Of a stretch of DNA of 27,862 nucleotides, positions 1 through 9,948 are shown piece after piece; the stretch's first letter is position 1, and each line of letters starts with the position of its first letter. The stretch lies in assembly GCA_033557685.1 (NCBI GenBank), contig JAWQRN010000608.1, positions 1 to 27,862 of the forward strand, given 5' to 3'. Origin of the DNA: Sperchopsis tessellata (lineage: Eukaryota; Arthropoda; Insecta; Coleoptera; Hydrophilidae). Below the pieces are notes generated by a model, which worked only from the letters and a program-made list of their open reading frames with translations, was not told where the DNA came from and did not search any database. The translations under genes were made by a program, and so were the position numbers.

Positions 1-61
<61 letters not shown>
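1..61. repeat. (TA)n microsatellite
   Basis: An uninterrupted run of TA dinucleotides, about 30 units, touches the left edge of the window. It may continue outside, so its true length is unknown. No coding or regulatory meaning is visible. Confidence 0.98.
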
Positions 62-67
<6 letters not shown>

Positions 68-855
68 CTTTCTCGGCTGAAAACATTTTTGAATATCTTG
101 AATTATGAAAATTATCCACAAAATGTCGAATTTTCTATTTTCTGATCCACTTGTTATCCATGGCGTGCGCTTTCTAGTTCTTTTTCATTTAATTTCATGT
201 AATATTTTATCTATTTAACTCATCCATCAAGCCATCAATTCCTGCTCTAATGTGTTTGAACTGATTAAAAAATTAATAAAATCAGACTTACTGTTATTTT
301 TTTCTGAAAAAAGAATTGAAATAACAATCAGTCCGCTTAAAAGTAATTGTGTGCATTAAATAAAGGAAAAAGTTGTGTTAAATTAAAATAAGAAACAAAT
401 AATATATTCAATAGTGATTTATTAAAAATATAAAATATAAACATAAATATAAACAATATAATTATAATTATGTATAGCCTTAATAGTTTTGTATTGGATG
501 CGAGAGTTAACAATAGAACACATTTTTATCACAACTATCTTTACATTAAAGTAAAAAGTTTTATCAAAAAATAAAAAAAATACAATAAATATCGTTTTTA
601 TATTTTTTATAAAACCTATTTGAGTTTGTTTTTTATTAACATTACACAAGTCTTTGGCATATTTTCTAGAGTAATTTTATCTGTACTCGTCTCAATAAAA
701 TTATGTCATTAAATACGTATATATTATTAAAAAATATATATCAGTAACAATTAACATTAGCACCAATATTTTTGGGTGGTTTAAGAGATGAATTTCAAAT
801 TATTGTACATGAAAAATTTTAAAGTTAAATACAAAAATATTACTTGAGCTTATAT
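62..855. other. AT-rich non-coding stretch
   Basis: Very AT-rich sequence with many short homopolymers. The only open frame of note, on the minus strand at 422-649, is a low-complexity Ile/Tyr/Phe/Lys string of the kind AT-rich DNA yields by chance. I see no gene, RNA or element boundary here. Confidence 0.7.
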
Positions 856-1010
856 CTTGAAACTTTGTCTGAGTTACGAAATTTGTTTGTGTTTATTATA
901 CGATTACAAAAGTTAATTCGCTAAGAAGGAGAACCTTAAAACTTTGTTTGTTTTACGGAACTTGTTTGTGTTTGATATACAATTATAACAATTAATTCGT
1001 TTATAAGAAG
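856..1010. repeat. 79-bp tandem duplication
   Basis: Two adjacent diverged copies, at 856-934 and 935-1010. Both read from an ACTTTGT block through TTGTTTGTGTTT to TTAATTCG, followed by a TAAGAAG block. The shared order of blocks and constant spacing show a tandem duplication; many substitutions suggest it is old. No function is apparent. Confidence 0.75.
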
Positions 1011-1156
1011 CTATGGTACCCCATAACGCAAATCAGCGAATTATCATCGTCAAAATCAAAATTATACCAGTTATTGTCGTGAATTATTTATGATTCATCC
1101 AAAATTAAAACCCTTTCGGCAATAAGGTACAAATCCAACAAGGGGTGTCATATTAC

Positions 1157-1230
1157 ACATGAAAGGAACGAAATTCCGGAAAGAAACTCCAATTGTCCAT
1201 AAATTATTTATTCATAATTTGTATCATTAA
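1157..1230 (+). repeat. Outer inverted repeat, left copy
   Basis: The block containing CCGGAAAGAAACTCCAAT and then ATTATTTATT recurs in reverse complement at about 3066-3145, where it reads CCGGAAAGAAACACCAAT on the minus strand. The two copies bracket the PLE region between them. They may be ends of an older element into which the inner PLE inserted, or two independent copies of one terminal sequence. Confidence 0.6.
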
Positions 1231-1262
1231 TAAAATAAAAAATTGGTCCAATCCAAGTTCGA

Positions 1263-1605
1263 TTTTTTTACATTTATTAAGCCGACATATTTTGACGACC
1301 CTTCGTCATCTTCAGGGCTAAAAACCACAGAGAGACAATAAGTAACACATCGACAGGTCTCACAAACACAATATAAACATAAATAACACAAATGCTCCAA
1401 AATGGAGTACACATATACATACTAAAAATCTCATTATATAAAAATTATACATAAACATGTTACAATGTAGGATGGAGAAGAAGGAAACCACACAGGAAGA
1501 AAAAGAGAATGTAAGGAGGACAAATATTTATCCAAGAATATCCAAAAATTCTTTCAATCCAAATCGAAATTTGAAAAACATGAAAAAATAGTACGCTTAC
1601 AGGAA
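1263..1605 (-). repeat. PLE 1 left terminal arm (pseudo-LTR)
   Basis: On the minus strand this arm runs from a GATTTGG block through CTTCCTGTGTGGTTTCC, GAGATTTTTAGTATG and GTGTTTGTGAGACCTG to CCCTGAAGATGACGA, a hairpin and GTCGGCTTAATAAAT. It matches the 2470-2801 arm over essentially its whole length with scattered substitutions. The hairpin TGACGA-AGGG-TCGTCA lies at about 1290-1306. The short minus-strand open frame at 1227-1412 is just this terminal sequence. Confidence 0.85.
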
Positions 1606-1965
1606 ATAGGCAATACAACATACATAGATGACCAAATAACATACCTATATTTAAATAAGATGAGAAATTGAAATATAAACAATCAACGAGAGGTAAAACA
1701 GGGCACATAAATGACTAAGATCATTAATTTAATCTTTAAAAAACTTTGAAAGACTACACAAATGATGGCAGCACACATTACATGTACGTCAAAACAAATA
1801 GATACGCGTGAAACAGAAAAGAAATTATCAAGAAAACCACCAAAACTAAAATCAAAAATACGAGAGCTAGAGAATTAAAATAACCGAATAATGTTAATAA
1901 AATCCTACGGGAAAAAATTGGGGACAGGCGGAGGTCGTATGACAGTAAAATTTCTGGATATTTGG

Positions 1966-2240
1966 TTAATGGCAAGTTGCGTGGGGATACAATGAACAAA
2001 GCACGGATGACGTAAGTGGGGATACCTCTAAGACTGACCTTCTCTTGAGGCACTCAGCATTGGTTAACACCTCCTTGAATACCTGCCTAGCAAAGAAGAT
2101 CAGGACTAAAACATGTACCAACGTCAAAATTGTGGTTATTAAACAGATGATGTGCGACCCTGTGCGAGAGGGATTCGCTGACAGTAAATGTTCATTAATA
2201 CGGGTGGAGAAACTCCTACCACACTGACCCACATAAAACG
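1966..2240 (-). pseudogene. GIY-YIG endonuclease remnant of PLE 1
   Basis: The minus-strand frame contains FYVGQCGRSFSTRINEHL, starting near 2238. This corresponds to the YIG half of the GIY-YIG nuclease plus the conserved Arg helix and the EH pair, as in PLE endonucleases. It continues SANPSRTGSHIICL and then drifts out of the expected pattern; another frame (1778-2053) seems to carry the downstream part, which implies a frameshift. In intact PLEs this domain nicks target DNA. The N-terminal GIY strand is not convincing here. Confidence 0.7.
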
Positions 2241-2277
2241 ACGTCAGAAAACGAAAGCATATAAACACCTGACCTAG

Positions 2278-2493
2278 TCAAATCGGGAAGAGGGTAGTTA
2301 TTGTCAAAAACATTCGGTGCAAACTGCTGAGAGTGCGCGCGATTCGCGGAGACAGACCAGGAATGAATGTAATATTAAAGAAGGAACGTTTCTTACGGAT
2401 AATTTTATCTAGAATGGAGGGGTCGTAACCATTGTCTCTGGCAATAGGATTAATAATGTTGACTTCAAGGTCAAAGTTTTGCATTTTTTTCAA
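2278..2493 (-). pseudogene. RT thumb/linker remnant of PLE 1
   Basis: The minus-strand frame of about 71 codons carries INPIARDNGYDPSILDKII and later FIPGLSPRIARTL. The pattern 'IA..NGY....ID.II.KK' followed by 'P...G.S..IARTL' is characteristic of the PLE thumb and the linker before the nuclease. It sits directly upstream of the endonuclease remnant on the same strand. The RT fingers and palm are missing, because the right inverted arm begins within about 20 bp of this frame. Confidence 0.75.
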
Positions 2494-2801
2494 TTTCCGA
2501 TTTGGTAGAATTTTTGGGTTTTCTTGGATAAATATTGGTCTTCCTTACTTTCTCTTTTTTTTTCCTGTGTGGTTTCCTACTTCTCCATCCTAGATTGTTT
2601 CATGTTTGTGTAAAATTTTTATATAAGGAGATTTTTAGTATGTATATGTGTATACTATGTTTAGGAGCATTTGCGCTATTTATGTTTATATTGTGTTTGT
2701 GAGACCTGCCGATGTGTTACTTATTGTCTCTCTATAGTTTTTGCCCTGAAGATGACGCAGTGTCGTCGAAGCATGTCGGCTTAATAAATAAAAAAAAAAA
2801 A
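2470..2801 (+). repeat. PLE 1 right terminal arm (pseudo-LTR), inverted
   Basis: Plus-strand counterpart of the left arm. It carries the same blocks in the same order, ending in CCCTGAAGATGACGCAG, a short hairpin, GTCGAAGCATGTCGGC and TTAATAAAT, followed by an A-run at about 2791-2801. Confidence 0.85.
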
Positions 2802-2888
2802 ACTGGTGTTCAATTTATTAATTAATAGATTATTTAATATGGAACACCCATTTCACTCTGCACATCTGCATTCTCTATAATTTTTATC

Positions 2889-3075
2889 TACCAGTTTCGA
2901 GGCATCACGCCTCATGCTCAAGACAAACTAGTAATAAAAACAATAAAACACTAAAACAAAGGACACGTGCGAAAATATATTGAACCAAAATTCATGTTGC
3001 GAAGATTTATATGACAATGTAAAGAATTTCTTGTTTGACGTTGAGAAGATGAGGCGTGATGCCTCCAAACTGGTG
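2889..3075. repeat. Palindromic pair of PLE-type terminal sequences
   Basis: ACCAGTTTCGAGGCATCACG begins at 2890, and its near-perfect reverse complement ends at 3074. Each about 40-bp arm contains the small hairpin GAGGC-GTGAT-GCCTC followed, in the outward direction, by GAAACTGGT (left arm) or CAAACTGGT (right arm). This copies the terminal layout of PLE pseudo-LTRs. About 100 bp separate the arms and no coding part remains, so this could be a collapsed PLE or two insertions head to head. Confidence 0.7.
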
Positions 3076-3145
3076 GACAAAATTTATTAATAAATAATGT
3101 GTAGACCATTGGTGTTTCTTTCCGGAGTTTCGCCCCCTTTATGAA
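3060..3145 (-). repeat. Outer inverted repeat, right copy
   Basis: Reverse-complement partner of 1157-1230, sharing CCGGAAAGAAAC.CCAAT and the ATTATTTATT block on the minus strand. It continues directly from the right arm of the palindromic pair, so here it is probably the distal part of the same terminal sequence. Confidence 0.6.
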
Positions 3146-4034
3146 CAAATAAACCGGTTTGAGTTATTAGGTTTTAGATGGTTTGATTTTATAGTAGAAA
3201 ATTGAAATAAAAGCAATTTTTTGTTAGATTTTGTAAAGAAATGTTTTATTCAACGAAGATAGAACTATATGTTTATCACTTTAGATAGAGAATATGAAAA
3301 TAATACATTTTATTTCGAAATATTGACTGCGCCCTTATTGCAGAAGGGGCAATTATAGTTTGGACTTTCTTGACAATACACTCCTTCAAAGTATCCTAGC
3401 TTCTACTTTGTTTGGTCCACCTTATAGGATACAGAAAGTACAAGAGGAAGAAGAGGAAAGTCTCTACATACTCACGAATAAAATCATAATCGCTCAAGAC
3501 TCATCCTTCCTCATTCTGCATAAATGTGATCATAGATTGGTAGGATGTACGACTTGTAACTATAACAATTACTCATTATTAGGGAAACGAATCGTTAAGT
3601 TTCAGTTAAATTTGCACATAGTATTGAATGAACAGTTCAAGAAACATGCTTGTATATAAATAATACTTATAACTACAGGTACTGTTTGATTTGATAGCAA
3701 ATTCTATAATTAGTTATTTTCTGGCAGTCAGGTATTTTTAATTTATTCTATATATTTGTAGATATAAAATCTTAAACTACCCATAATATAGTATCAAATT
3801 TCACCTAACGTATTTGGATTTCAAATCATTTTAACGGGATTTAAATATGTGATCCTGACTTTAATAAATAATTTAAGTATGGCAGAGTTTAAGTATATAC
3901 CACATACCACACAGCAATGCACGAAGATTTTGCTGCATTACCTATGCTATCCGGTTCGTTCTCTCATATCCACTGACGTGGAAATTAATAGAAAACTTAC
4001 AAATGACAGTGACAACTCAGAAGAAGCCTGAATG
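3146..4034. other. Stretch with no recognisable gene
   Basis: A plus-strand open frame of about 99 codons at 3360-3659 has a non-ATG start, a Glu run and no domain I recognise; I regard it as chance. The 3849-4031 frame may be the extreme 5' remainder of the LINE that follows, but nothing in it proves this. Confidence 0.5.
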
Positions 4035-5798
4035 AAGCAAAAGCAATATTATACAAGCTGAAGAATAATATATAGGAAAAATAAGAATCAAATAAAAGCC
4101 CACACATAATAACAAAGTTCCATGGTTTACTAAAGAGGTAAAAGAAATCACAGACAACAAGAAAAAAACTTTTCTACGATACAAATCGTCAAAAACAGAA
4201 GTACATAAAAGACTGCACATACAAGAACGTATCCTAGCTAATAACGAAAAGAAGATCTACATAAAACCTTGAAAGTAAACATAAGTAATAATACAAGATA
4301 GCAAGAATAATTTGAGAATGTATATAAAGAAGAAGAACATAATAGAAAGGGCATGGACTGACAGTGACAACGAAGATTTCAATAAATGACATACAGAAAG
4401 CAGTTAAAACACTAAAGAACAGAAAATCCCCTGGAATTAATGGAATAAGAAACTAGTTGCTAAAATATGGTGGAGAGCACTTGCAAGTAGAAATGAGCAA
4501 ATTGTTCAATATAATACTAAGACAAAGTAAAGTACCTATGATGGAAAACTAGCGTAACCATTCCGATATTAAAAAAGGGAGAAAAAAATATTCCTGACAA
4601 TTATAGAGGAATCACTTTGCTAAATACAACACAAAAATTTTTTGCAAAAGTAATTTTGGAAAAACTACAATCATATATAAACATAAATTAGGAACAAATT
4701 GGATTCCACAAGAACAGATTAACTACAGATGCTATATTTGTTATTCGTCAGTTACTGGAAAAAGCGATTAATTTTAGCGTACCGGTCTTTATGAGTTTTG
4801 TTGACCTAAAAAGGCATTTGATCGAGTTAAACTGAATGCAACAATAATGCAATAAAGCAACACACCATTAGAGCTGATAAGAGTTATAGAAGACATAAAC
4901 AGGAGTACATAGGCAAGAGTTCAAACAAGAAAGGGATCAACTAACGAAATTAAATGTACAAATGGAATCCGGCAAGGGAACTCACTAAGTCCAGTTCTCT
5001 TTAATACCAAAATTGATAAGATAATCGATGATATGAAGAATATGGATGGGTACAGAGTAGGCAAAAAAATACATAACTATTTTATGGTATGCAGACGACG
5101 CCGTTATAATCGGGGATTCCGAAGACAACCTACAGAGACTTGTACAGGTTAGCAAATACAGCTAAATAATATAATATGGCGGTCTGCACCGAAAATTCAA
5201 AAACGTTGGTGGTGTCCAAACAACCTAGAAGGTGCAAATTGGTGATAGAAAATCTAATGACTTTTACGTATTTGGGAGTCGAGATATCATGTGACTGAAA
5301 TAATTTTAATGAAATCAGACAAAAAGTTATGAAAGCGGCTTGCGTATCTGGATACTTAAGATATGTCACCTGGAAGAATAAATATCTTAGAACGGAAAAT
5401 AAAATAAAGATATACAAAACCATGGTGAGACTGGTGATGACCTACGCAGCGAAAATACGCGTCGTCACCAGCAAGAAAAAGAAATTACTGCTAACCATAT
5501 AAATGACCACTTCGGGAACGATACTGGGAAAACAGGAAGAGGCAGAATAAAAAGCAAAGAAACGAGTGCGGAGTTATAGATGTTGTGAAGGTCGTTGAAG
5601 GGCGTCTGAGAGAATGGAATTACCATGTCGAAAGAGCAGAGATTGATTATAACAGCAAGATATCTGAGACTGAGAGGGAAGACAGATCCAGGATGATCAC
5701 AAAAAAGTGACTATAAAGCTGGGTTTCCACATCAACAGAAACGGAGACACCTTAGTGAAGAAGAACAGGTGAAGACCTAAATGTAAGAAGAAGAAGAA
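4035..5798 (+). mobile_element. Non-LTR retrotransposon (LINE), degenerate RT
   Basis: The reading frame is broken by many stops and frameshifts, but the order of motifs is clear. PWFTKEVKEITDNKKKTFLR (about 4120) is the linker before the RT. It is followed by SPGINGI (4427), the block IPDNYRGITLL (about 4590), IGFHKNRLTTDAIF (4697), motif A FVDLK followed by a one-base shift into KAFDRV (about 4797), NGIRQGNSLSPVLFN (about 4963), an intact YADD at 5088-5099 and FTYLGVEIS (about 5258). A C-terminal segment with KAACVSGYLR...W.NKYL and REWNYHV follows. The 3' end runs into an AAG-type simple repeat at 5783-5798. Layout and wording resemble RTE-like LINEs of insects; I cannot be sure of the clade. 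No endonuclease domain is visible, so the copy is 5'-truncated. Confidence 0.85.
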
Positions 5799-5799
5799 T

Positions 5800-5935
5800 A
5801 TTGGGGATAATATGCATCCCCTGTTTGTCTATTCTTTTATAGTGCAGAAATGTATGGTCATCTTTTTCAATTATTGCTTTGTTATCGACATAGTTTTGTT
5901 ATGTTAAAAAAAATCAGATGGCAGGGAACTATCAT
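5800..5935 (+). repeat. Unnamed repeat, copy A part 1
   Basis: Starts at ATTGGGGATAATATGCAT immediately after the LINE's AAG tail and matches 9741-9875 through TTTTATAGTGCAGAAATG, TGGTCATCTTTTT and ATTGCTTTGTTATCG. The match fades near 5935 and resumes at about 7476, so copy A appears interrupted. The family is unknown to me. Confidence 0.75.
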
Positions 5936-7475
5936 TTGTTGTTTTCTTATGATGAAGTCCTTTTTTTGGAAAAAGCGCATGTAGATTAGTTTTTTGTTGA
6001 TTTCCCACGATATTGTGAAGGTTTTACTTAAGTTCATAATTTGTTCGAGAGTTCCTCGCTTTTGGTGAATCCGGTTTGCTGGAATGGTAATAACCACATC
6101 AAATAAGATTTAAGTCTCTTTCTGATAAATGTAAGGACAAAATTGCAGGAGTTTGATATAGTAAAGCAACCGGCCATACTTTTCGGAAAGGCCGAGCACC
6201 GGATTACCCGGACAGACTAAATAATTTTGTCTGTAGTCATCTAGCTTGATGTGCTGAATTAATGTTCGTTTGAATTTATAGGCAGTTTAGATTGTGATTT
6301 ATTTTATAGTAAAGTAGACTAAACCTTATATGTACGGGAATTCTATGCACTCGCATTTGCGTGAATTATATTTAGATAAATGCATTATTTGGTAAGTTAA
6401 GCAAAATTCAGCGAATTATAATTTCGCGTTTTTCCTTTTCACGCATTACATAGTAGTTATCCTATTATGATGCTTCGAAGAATTAATTTTGTTCCACACA
6501 AAGAGAATTTAATCCCCAGTTGTTCACATAAACATACGGATGTTTTTTTTTCTCGTTTACACTAGAGTTTTGAAGTATGTTTTGGGTTTTTTTTGTTGTT
6601 TAGTAAACTCGGTGAATGTTTTTAGATCTATGAACATGTGTAATAAACGAGCTTTGGTAACTTAGCGCCAATAAAGGTGGAACAATACTTTGCCCGAATT
6701 CTGTGTATGAAAACTTTTTGGTATGTAAAAAACAATACAATGCTGAATTGATATATTTTTTTAATTTTTATGCAGTTAACATGAATTTTTTATTTTATTA
6801 TATATTGTTTAGTTTTAGATTTAACATATACAACGATACAGGACCCGGTAAAATGACCGTGTAGGTCGAGTATCGGGTACTTACAAGGGTGTGTGATTTT
6901 TTTTTTAATTAAAAACGCCTATAGTACCAAACGACGCGTTCTTAGGAAGCTACCTTTGTCCTTTTTGATCGACGCATTATCGTAAACAGTATTTGTAATC
7001 TAAAATGCACGAATATCTTCAAATCAGTGCAATAATATTTTAGACTTAGGCGTCTGCGTTAGTAGTGCGCATGCGCAAGTTCTACATAAGAAACAAATGG
7101 TTAAATCTCCTGCATCTTCCATTTTCTAGTTTGTAGAGGCCGTGCATTTAGAGAACTACACACATGCCATCATGCGCAGAACTCTTAAAGTCGCTAGGAC
7201 GGATACAAGTGGCTAGCTAAGGGAAGGGGATTGATGTCGTGTATTTCTCGTTTAATTTAAGTTTTCTGTGTTGAAGCAAAACTAAAATAACTTCAGAACT
7301 ATCCTCAGAACGTAAATGTTTGCATATGTAACTATTTTGCAAATGTAAGTGCCATTTTCAAAGTTTTACTGTTCTATTTGAGCAAAACATATCACAAATC
7401 ATCTATTCCAATAATTTCCGAACACAAAATTATCTTGATGGCGTACATTAACATTCTGAGAGCTCATTGAAGAAA
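5936..7475. other. Insert of about 1.5 kb within repeat copy A
   Basis: Copy B of the flanking repeat is continuous where copy A is split, so this interval is either an insertion into A or DNA lost from B. It has no convincing coding frame. It holds a locally CpG-richer patch at about 7040-7220 with the palindrome annotated separately. I found no terminal inverted repeats or clear target duplication. Confidence 0.45.
7066..7077. promoter_or_regulatory. Candidate NRF1/Ewg-type palindromic site
   Basis: TGCGCATGCGCA is a perfect 12-bp palindrome matching the known consensus YGCGCAYGCGCR of NRF1 (Erect wing in flies). A half-like CATGCGCA lies about 100 bp downstream near 7173. In this AT-rich window such a CpG-bearing site is unusual. 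No gene start can be linked to it, so function is conjecture. Confidence 0.35.
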
Positions 7476-7571
7476 ACTCTGTTTTATATATCCACTTAAA
7501 AATATAAACACATTAGCGATTGCCAGAGCAAAAATAAAGTGTTAAAACCAGAAATATTTGTCCAGTAGATC
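7476..7571 (+). repeat. Unnamed repeat, copy A part 2
   Basis: Matches 9876-9948 of copy B through TTAGCGATT, AGCAAAAATAAAGTGTT and GTC.AGTA. It ends where the next LINE begins. Confidence 0.75.
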
Positions 7572-9235
7572 TAATGGATGAACGCCGGACCTATAAGAAC
7601 ATAAATCAAAAACAATATAGAATCCAACATAAATTGATTCAAAGGGAAATAAGAACAGCAAAAGCAGAATGGATTTCCAAGCAATGCGAGGAAATAGAGA
7701 TACATGAAAAAGATACTATAGCTTTCACATGCAAAAAAAAAGATTAAAAAATGACAGGGGCTAGAAAGACCCTAAAAGCTAATCATGTTATCGAGAATGC
7801 AGATGGCCGCATTCTAACAGATGTGGCAGAGAAATTAGAGATATGGAAAACCTATGTTCAGGAATTCTTTAACGATGAAAGACCAACACAAATAGTTTTA
7901 CGAGTAGACGATGAAGAACCTAAAATAATGAGACATGAACTGGAATATGCCCTAAAGAGTATTAAGCCAAGAAAAGCCACCGGGCCAGATAAAATACCAG
8001 CAGATATATTAAAACTATTCGATGGAGACCTGCTGGATGGTCTTCTAGATCTGTTAAACACAATATATGACACAGGGATTATCCCGCGACAATGGTTTCT
8101 ATCGAAATTGTTTTGATTACCAAAACATCAAATATTAGGGAATGCTCAGGCTGTAGGACTGTTGCACTTATGAGTCATACATTAAATATTTTCCTAAGGA
8201 TTATGTATAGAAGAAACTATCAAAAACTATAAGAGGACATAAGTAGTACAAAATTTGGATTTAGAAATGGTCTTGGAAAGAGAGAGGCTCTTTTCGGAAT
8301 TAGCGTTATTTTTCAGAGAAGCCTGGAACATGACCTGTTTGTGTGCTTCATTGATTTCGAAAGAGCCTTCGATAAAGTTAAGCACAAACAACTGATACTT
8401 TAGAACTTAGACCGGAAAGATGTCAGGATAATCACCAACTTATAGTGGGGACAAAGTTCAAGTGTAAAATTCTAAAATGAGTTGATGGATGAAATAGAAA
8501 TACGCCGTGGTGTGGGACAGGGACTTTTATTATATTATTTTTATTATATTAAGAAATATTTGAGGAAGCCCAGTTAGAAGGACTAATGGACTATAATCAT
8601 GAACGGAGAAATGCTAAATAACAGCTATACGCCGATGGATGGTATGGTGTTATTGGCGAGTAGCGAAACGGAACTGCAACTCATGTTGGAAAGAGTAGAC
8701 CATCAATGCAGGACACATGGGCTACAGATGAACTTGGCAAAAACTAAATGTATGGTGGTCTTTATTTCACATTACCAACAAGTGCAACGGAACATGAACA
8801 ACAAAAAGTTTAGAACTACGAAAAATAATACTTCGCTGCTTTGTGTTTTACACCTTACTATATGGAATTGAAGCCTGGACCCTAAGACCCGAATTAAAAA
8901 GGTCAGAAGCTTTCGCGATGTGGTGCTACCGAAGAATGTGGTGAATATCCTGGACAGATAAAATCACCAATAAAGGGTCATTGAAAGAATGCGGATGCGT
9001 AGTCGTACTGTTCAGCGTTCCCAAATATTCCTTTTTAAGGCTCATTAGGCAGCGGTAAATCAGGGGAAAAAGGAGTGTTGGTAGGTGTAGAGTTACCTGG
9101 CTGAAAAACCTGCGCGAATGGTTTAGCTGCAGCAGAATTTAGTTATTCAGAATGGCGGTGAACAAGAATAAGAATAGTTATGATGTGTCTAACCTCAGAT
9201 AGGAGAGAGACTACAAGAAAAAGAGTATACCAAAT
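7572..9235 (+). pseudogene. Non-LTR retrotransposon (RTE-like LINE), degenerate
   Basis: The linker MDERRTYKNINQKQYRIQHK (from about 7574) leads into an open frame at 7751-8116 with KLEIWKTYVQEFFNDERP and the RT entry motif PRKATGPDKIPADILKL. Downstream pieces in shifting frames include CSGCRTVALMSHTLNIFLRI (about 8145), FGFRNGLGKREALF (about 8258), motif A CFIDFERAFDKVKHKQL (about 8347), EIRRGVGQG (about 8498) and a mutated YADG in place of YADD at 8628-8639. The C-terminal LLYGIEAWTLRPE (about 8858) and RVTWLKNLREWF (about 9090) complete the pattern. Many internal stops and loss of the second catalytic Asp make it dead. It is 5'-truncated: no endonuclease is seen. It lies between copies A and B of the unnamed repeat. 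Confidence 0.88.
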
Positions 9236-9740
9236 AAAAATTCGCTATCTGTAATATTAATAAAAGTAACCAGCTATTTCAGAAAAATTTCACAAAATTT
9301 AGAACGTCAACATCATTCGAAACTTCCTTTTCTTCAGGTGCTGGAAAACAAATTAAATTACCTATCCGTCCATGTTTCTTTTGGAAGTATCTTACTCTTT
9401 GCCTGATCATTTCTCATCTCCTTCTAATTTATATCGTGGATCCGCCTTTGTTCGTGATCTTCTAGATATACGTATTGGTTGCCGACTGGATATTTCCCTA
9501 AATGTATTAAGTCCGGTCTGTTGCTGTTTCAGCAATTAATCATAACTTTTGGTTTTGTTTGTTTCATTTCAGAACCATGCGTTTAGCTTTCTTGTTCAAG
9601 TCACCCCATATAATCTGTTAATACTTCTGCTTTGCAAACATGGTTGTAACATCCGGATATCATTTAGGAGAACTTTACCTATGGCAGTTACCTCTGCTCA
9701 ATCTTCTAGTGATCTACTAATAGCATATTTTATGTATATG
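9236..9740. other. Stretch with no recognisable gene
   Basis: No protein family is recognisable. The plus-strand frame at 9549-9896 runs into repeat copy B and is probably chance. A TTCGAAACTTCC...TTCTTCAGG block near 9319-9341 weakly resembles a PLE terminal motif on the minus strand, but too loosely to annotate. Confidence 0.5.
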
Positions 9741-9948
9741 ATTGGGGATAATATGCATTCCCTATTTGACTCATTTTATAGTGCAGAAATGTGGTCATCT
9801 TTTTTAACAATTGCTTTGTTATCGTCATGGTGTTATAATATAAACAAGATCAGATCGTATGGAACTCTCAATTCATTAAAAACGTATACACCTTAGCGAT
9901 TTTTCAAGCAAAAATAAAGTGTTTAAACTGGAAATATACTGTCTAGTA
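9741..9948 (+). repeat. Unnamed repeat, copy B (continuous)
   Basis: Uninterrupted copy of the sequence found split at 5800-5935 and 7476-7571. It ends at GTCTAGTA, immediately followed by a hAT-like terminus at 9949. Copies A and B are in the same orientation about 3.9 kb apart. Confidence 0.75.

Larger units (their letters stand above)
1263..2801 (-). mobile_element. Penelope-like retroelement 1, degenerate, with inverted terminal arms
   Basis: Read on the minus strand, this is the 3' half of a PLE: the C-terminal RT thumb (2493-2278), a GIY-YIG endonuclease remnant (about 2240-1966), then a 3' terminal segment ending near 1263. A reverse-complement copy of that terminal segment lies upstream at 2470-2801, so both arms point outward. 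PLEs are known for pseudo-LTRs that may be direct or inverted, which fits. The catalytic palm of the RT is absent and the endonuclease is frameshifted, so the copy cannot be active. An A-run follows the right arm. Family-level identity rests on the thumb motif (ARDNGYDPSILDKIIRKK), the YVGQ.GRSF...EH motif and the terminal hairpin. Confidence 0.8.

Noticed and set aside
1250..1275. tRNA-like T-arm (AAGTTCGATT)
   Set aside because: No acceptor, D or anticodon arms can be paired around it; it is the outer edge of the PLE arm.
3360..3659. 99-codon open frame as a gene
   Set aside because: Non-ATG start, no recognisable domain, no splice or promoter context; length is within chance for this many bases.
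5130..5423. Minus-strand 97-codon open frame as a membrane protein
   Set aside because: It is antisense to the LINE RT (YADD to FTYLGVEIS region); hydrophobicity comes from the A-rich sense strand.
7858..8073. Minus-strand open frame
   Set aside because: Exact antisense shadow of the RT entry domain of the LINE at 7751-8116.
9300..9345. PLE terminal motif on the minus strand (CCTGAAGAAAAGG...TTTCGAA)
   Set aside because: The resemblance is only in CCTGAAGA and TTCGAA; no hairpin, no GAAAC and no nearby PLE coding remains.
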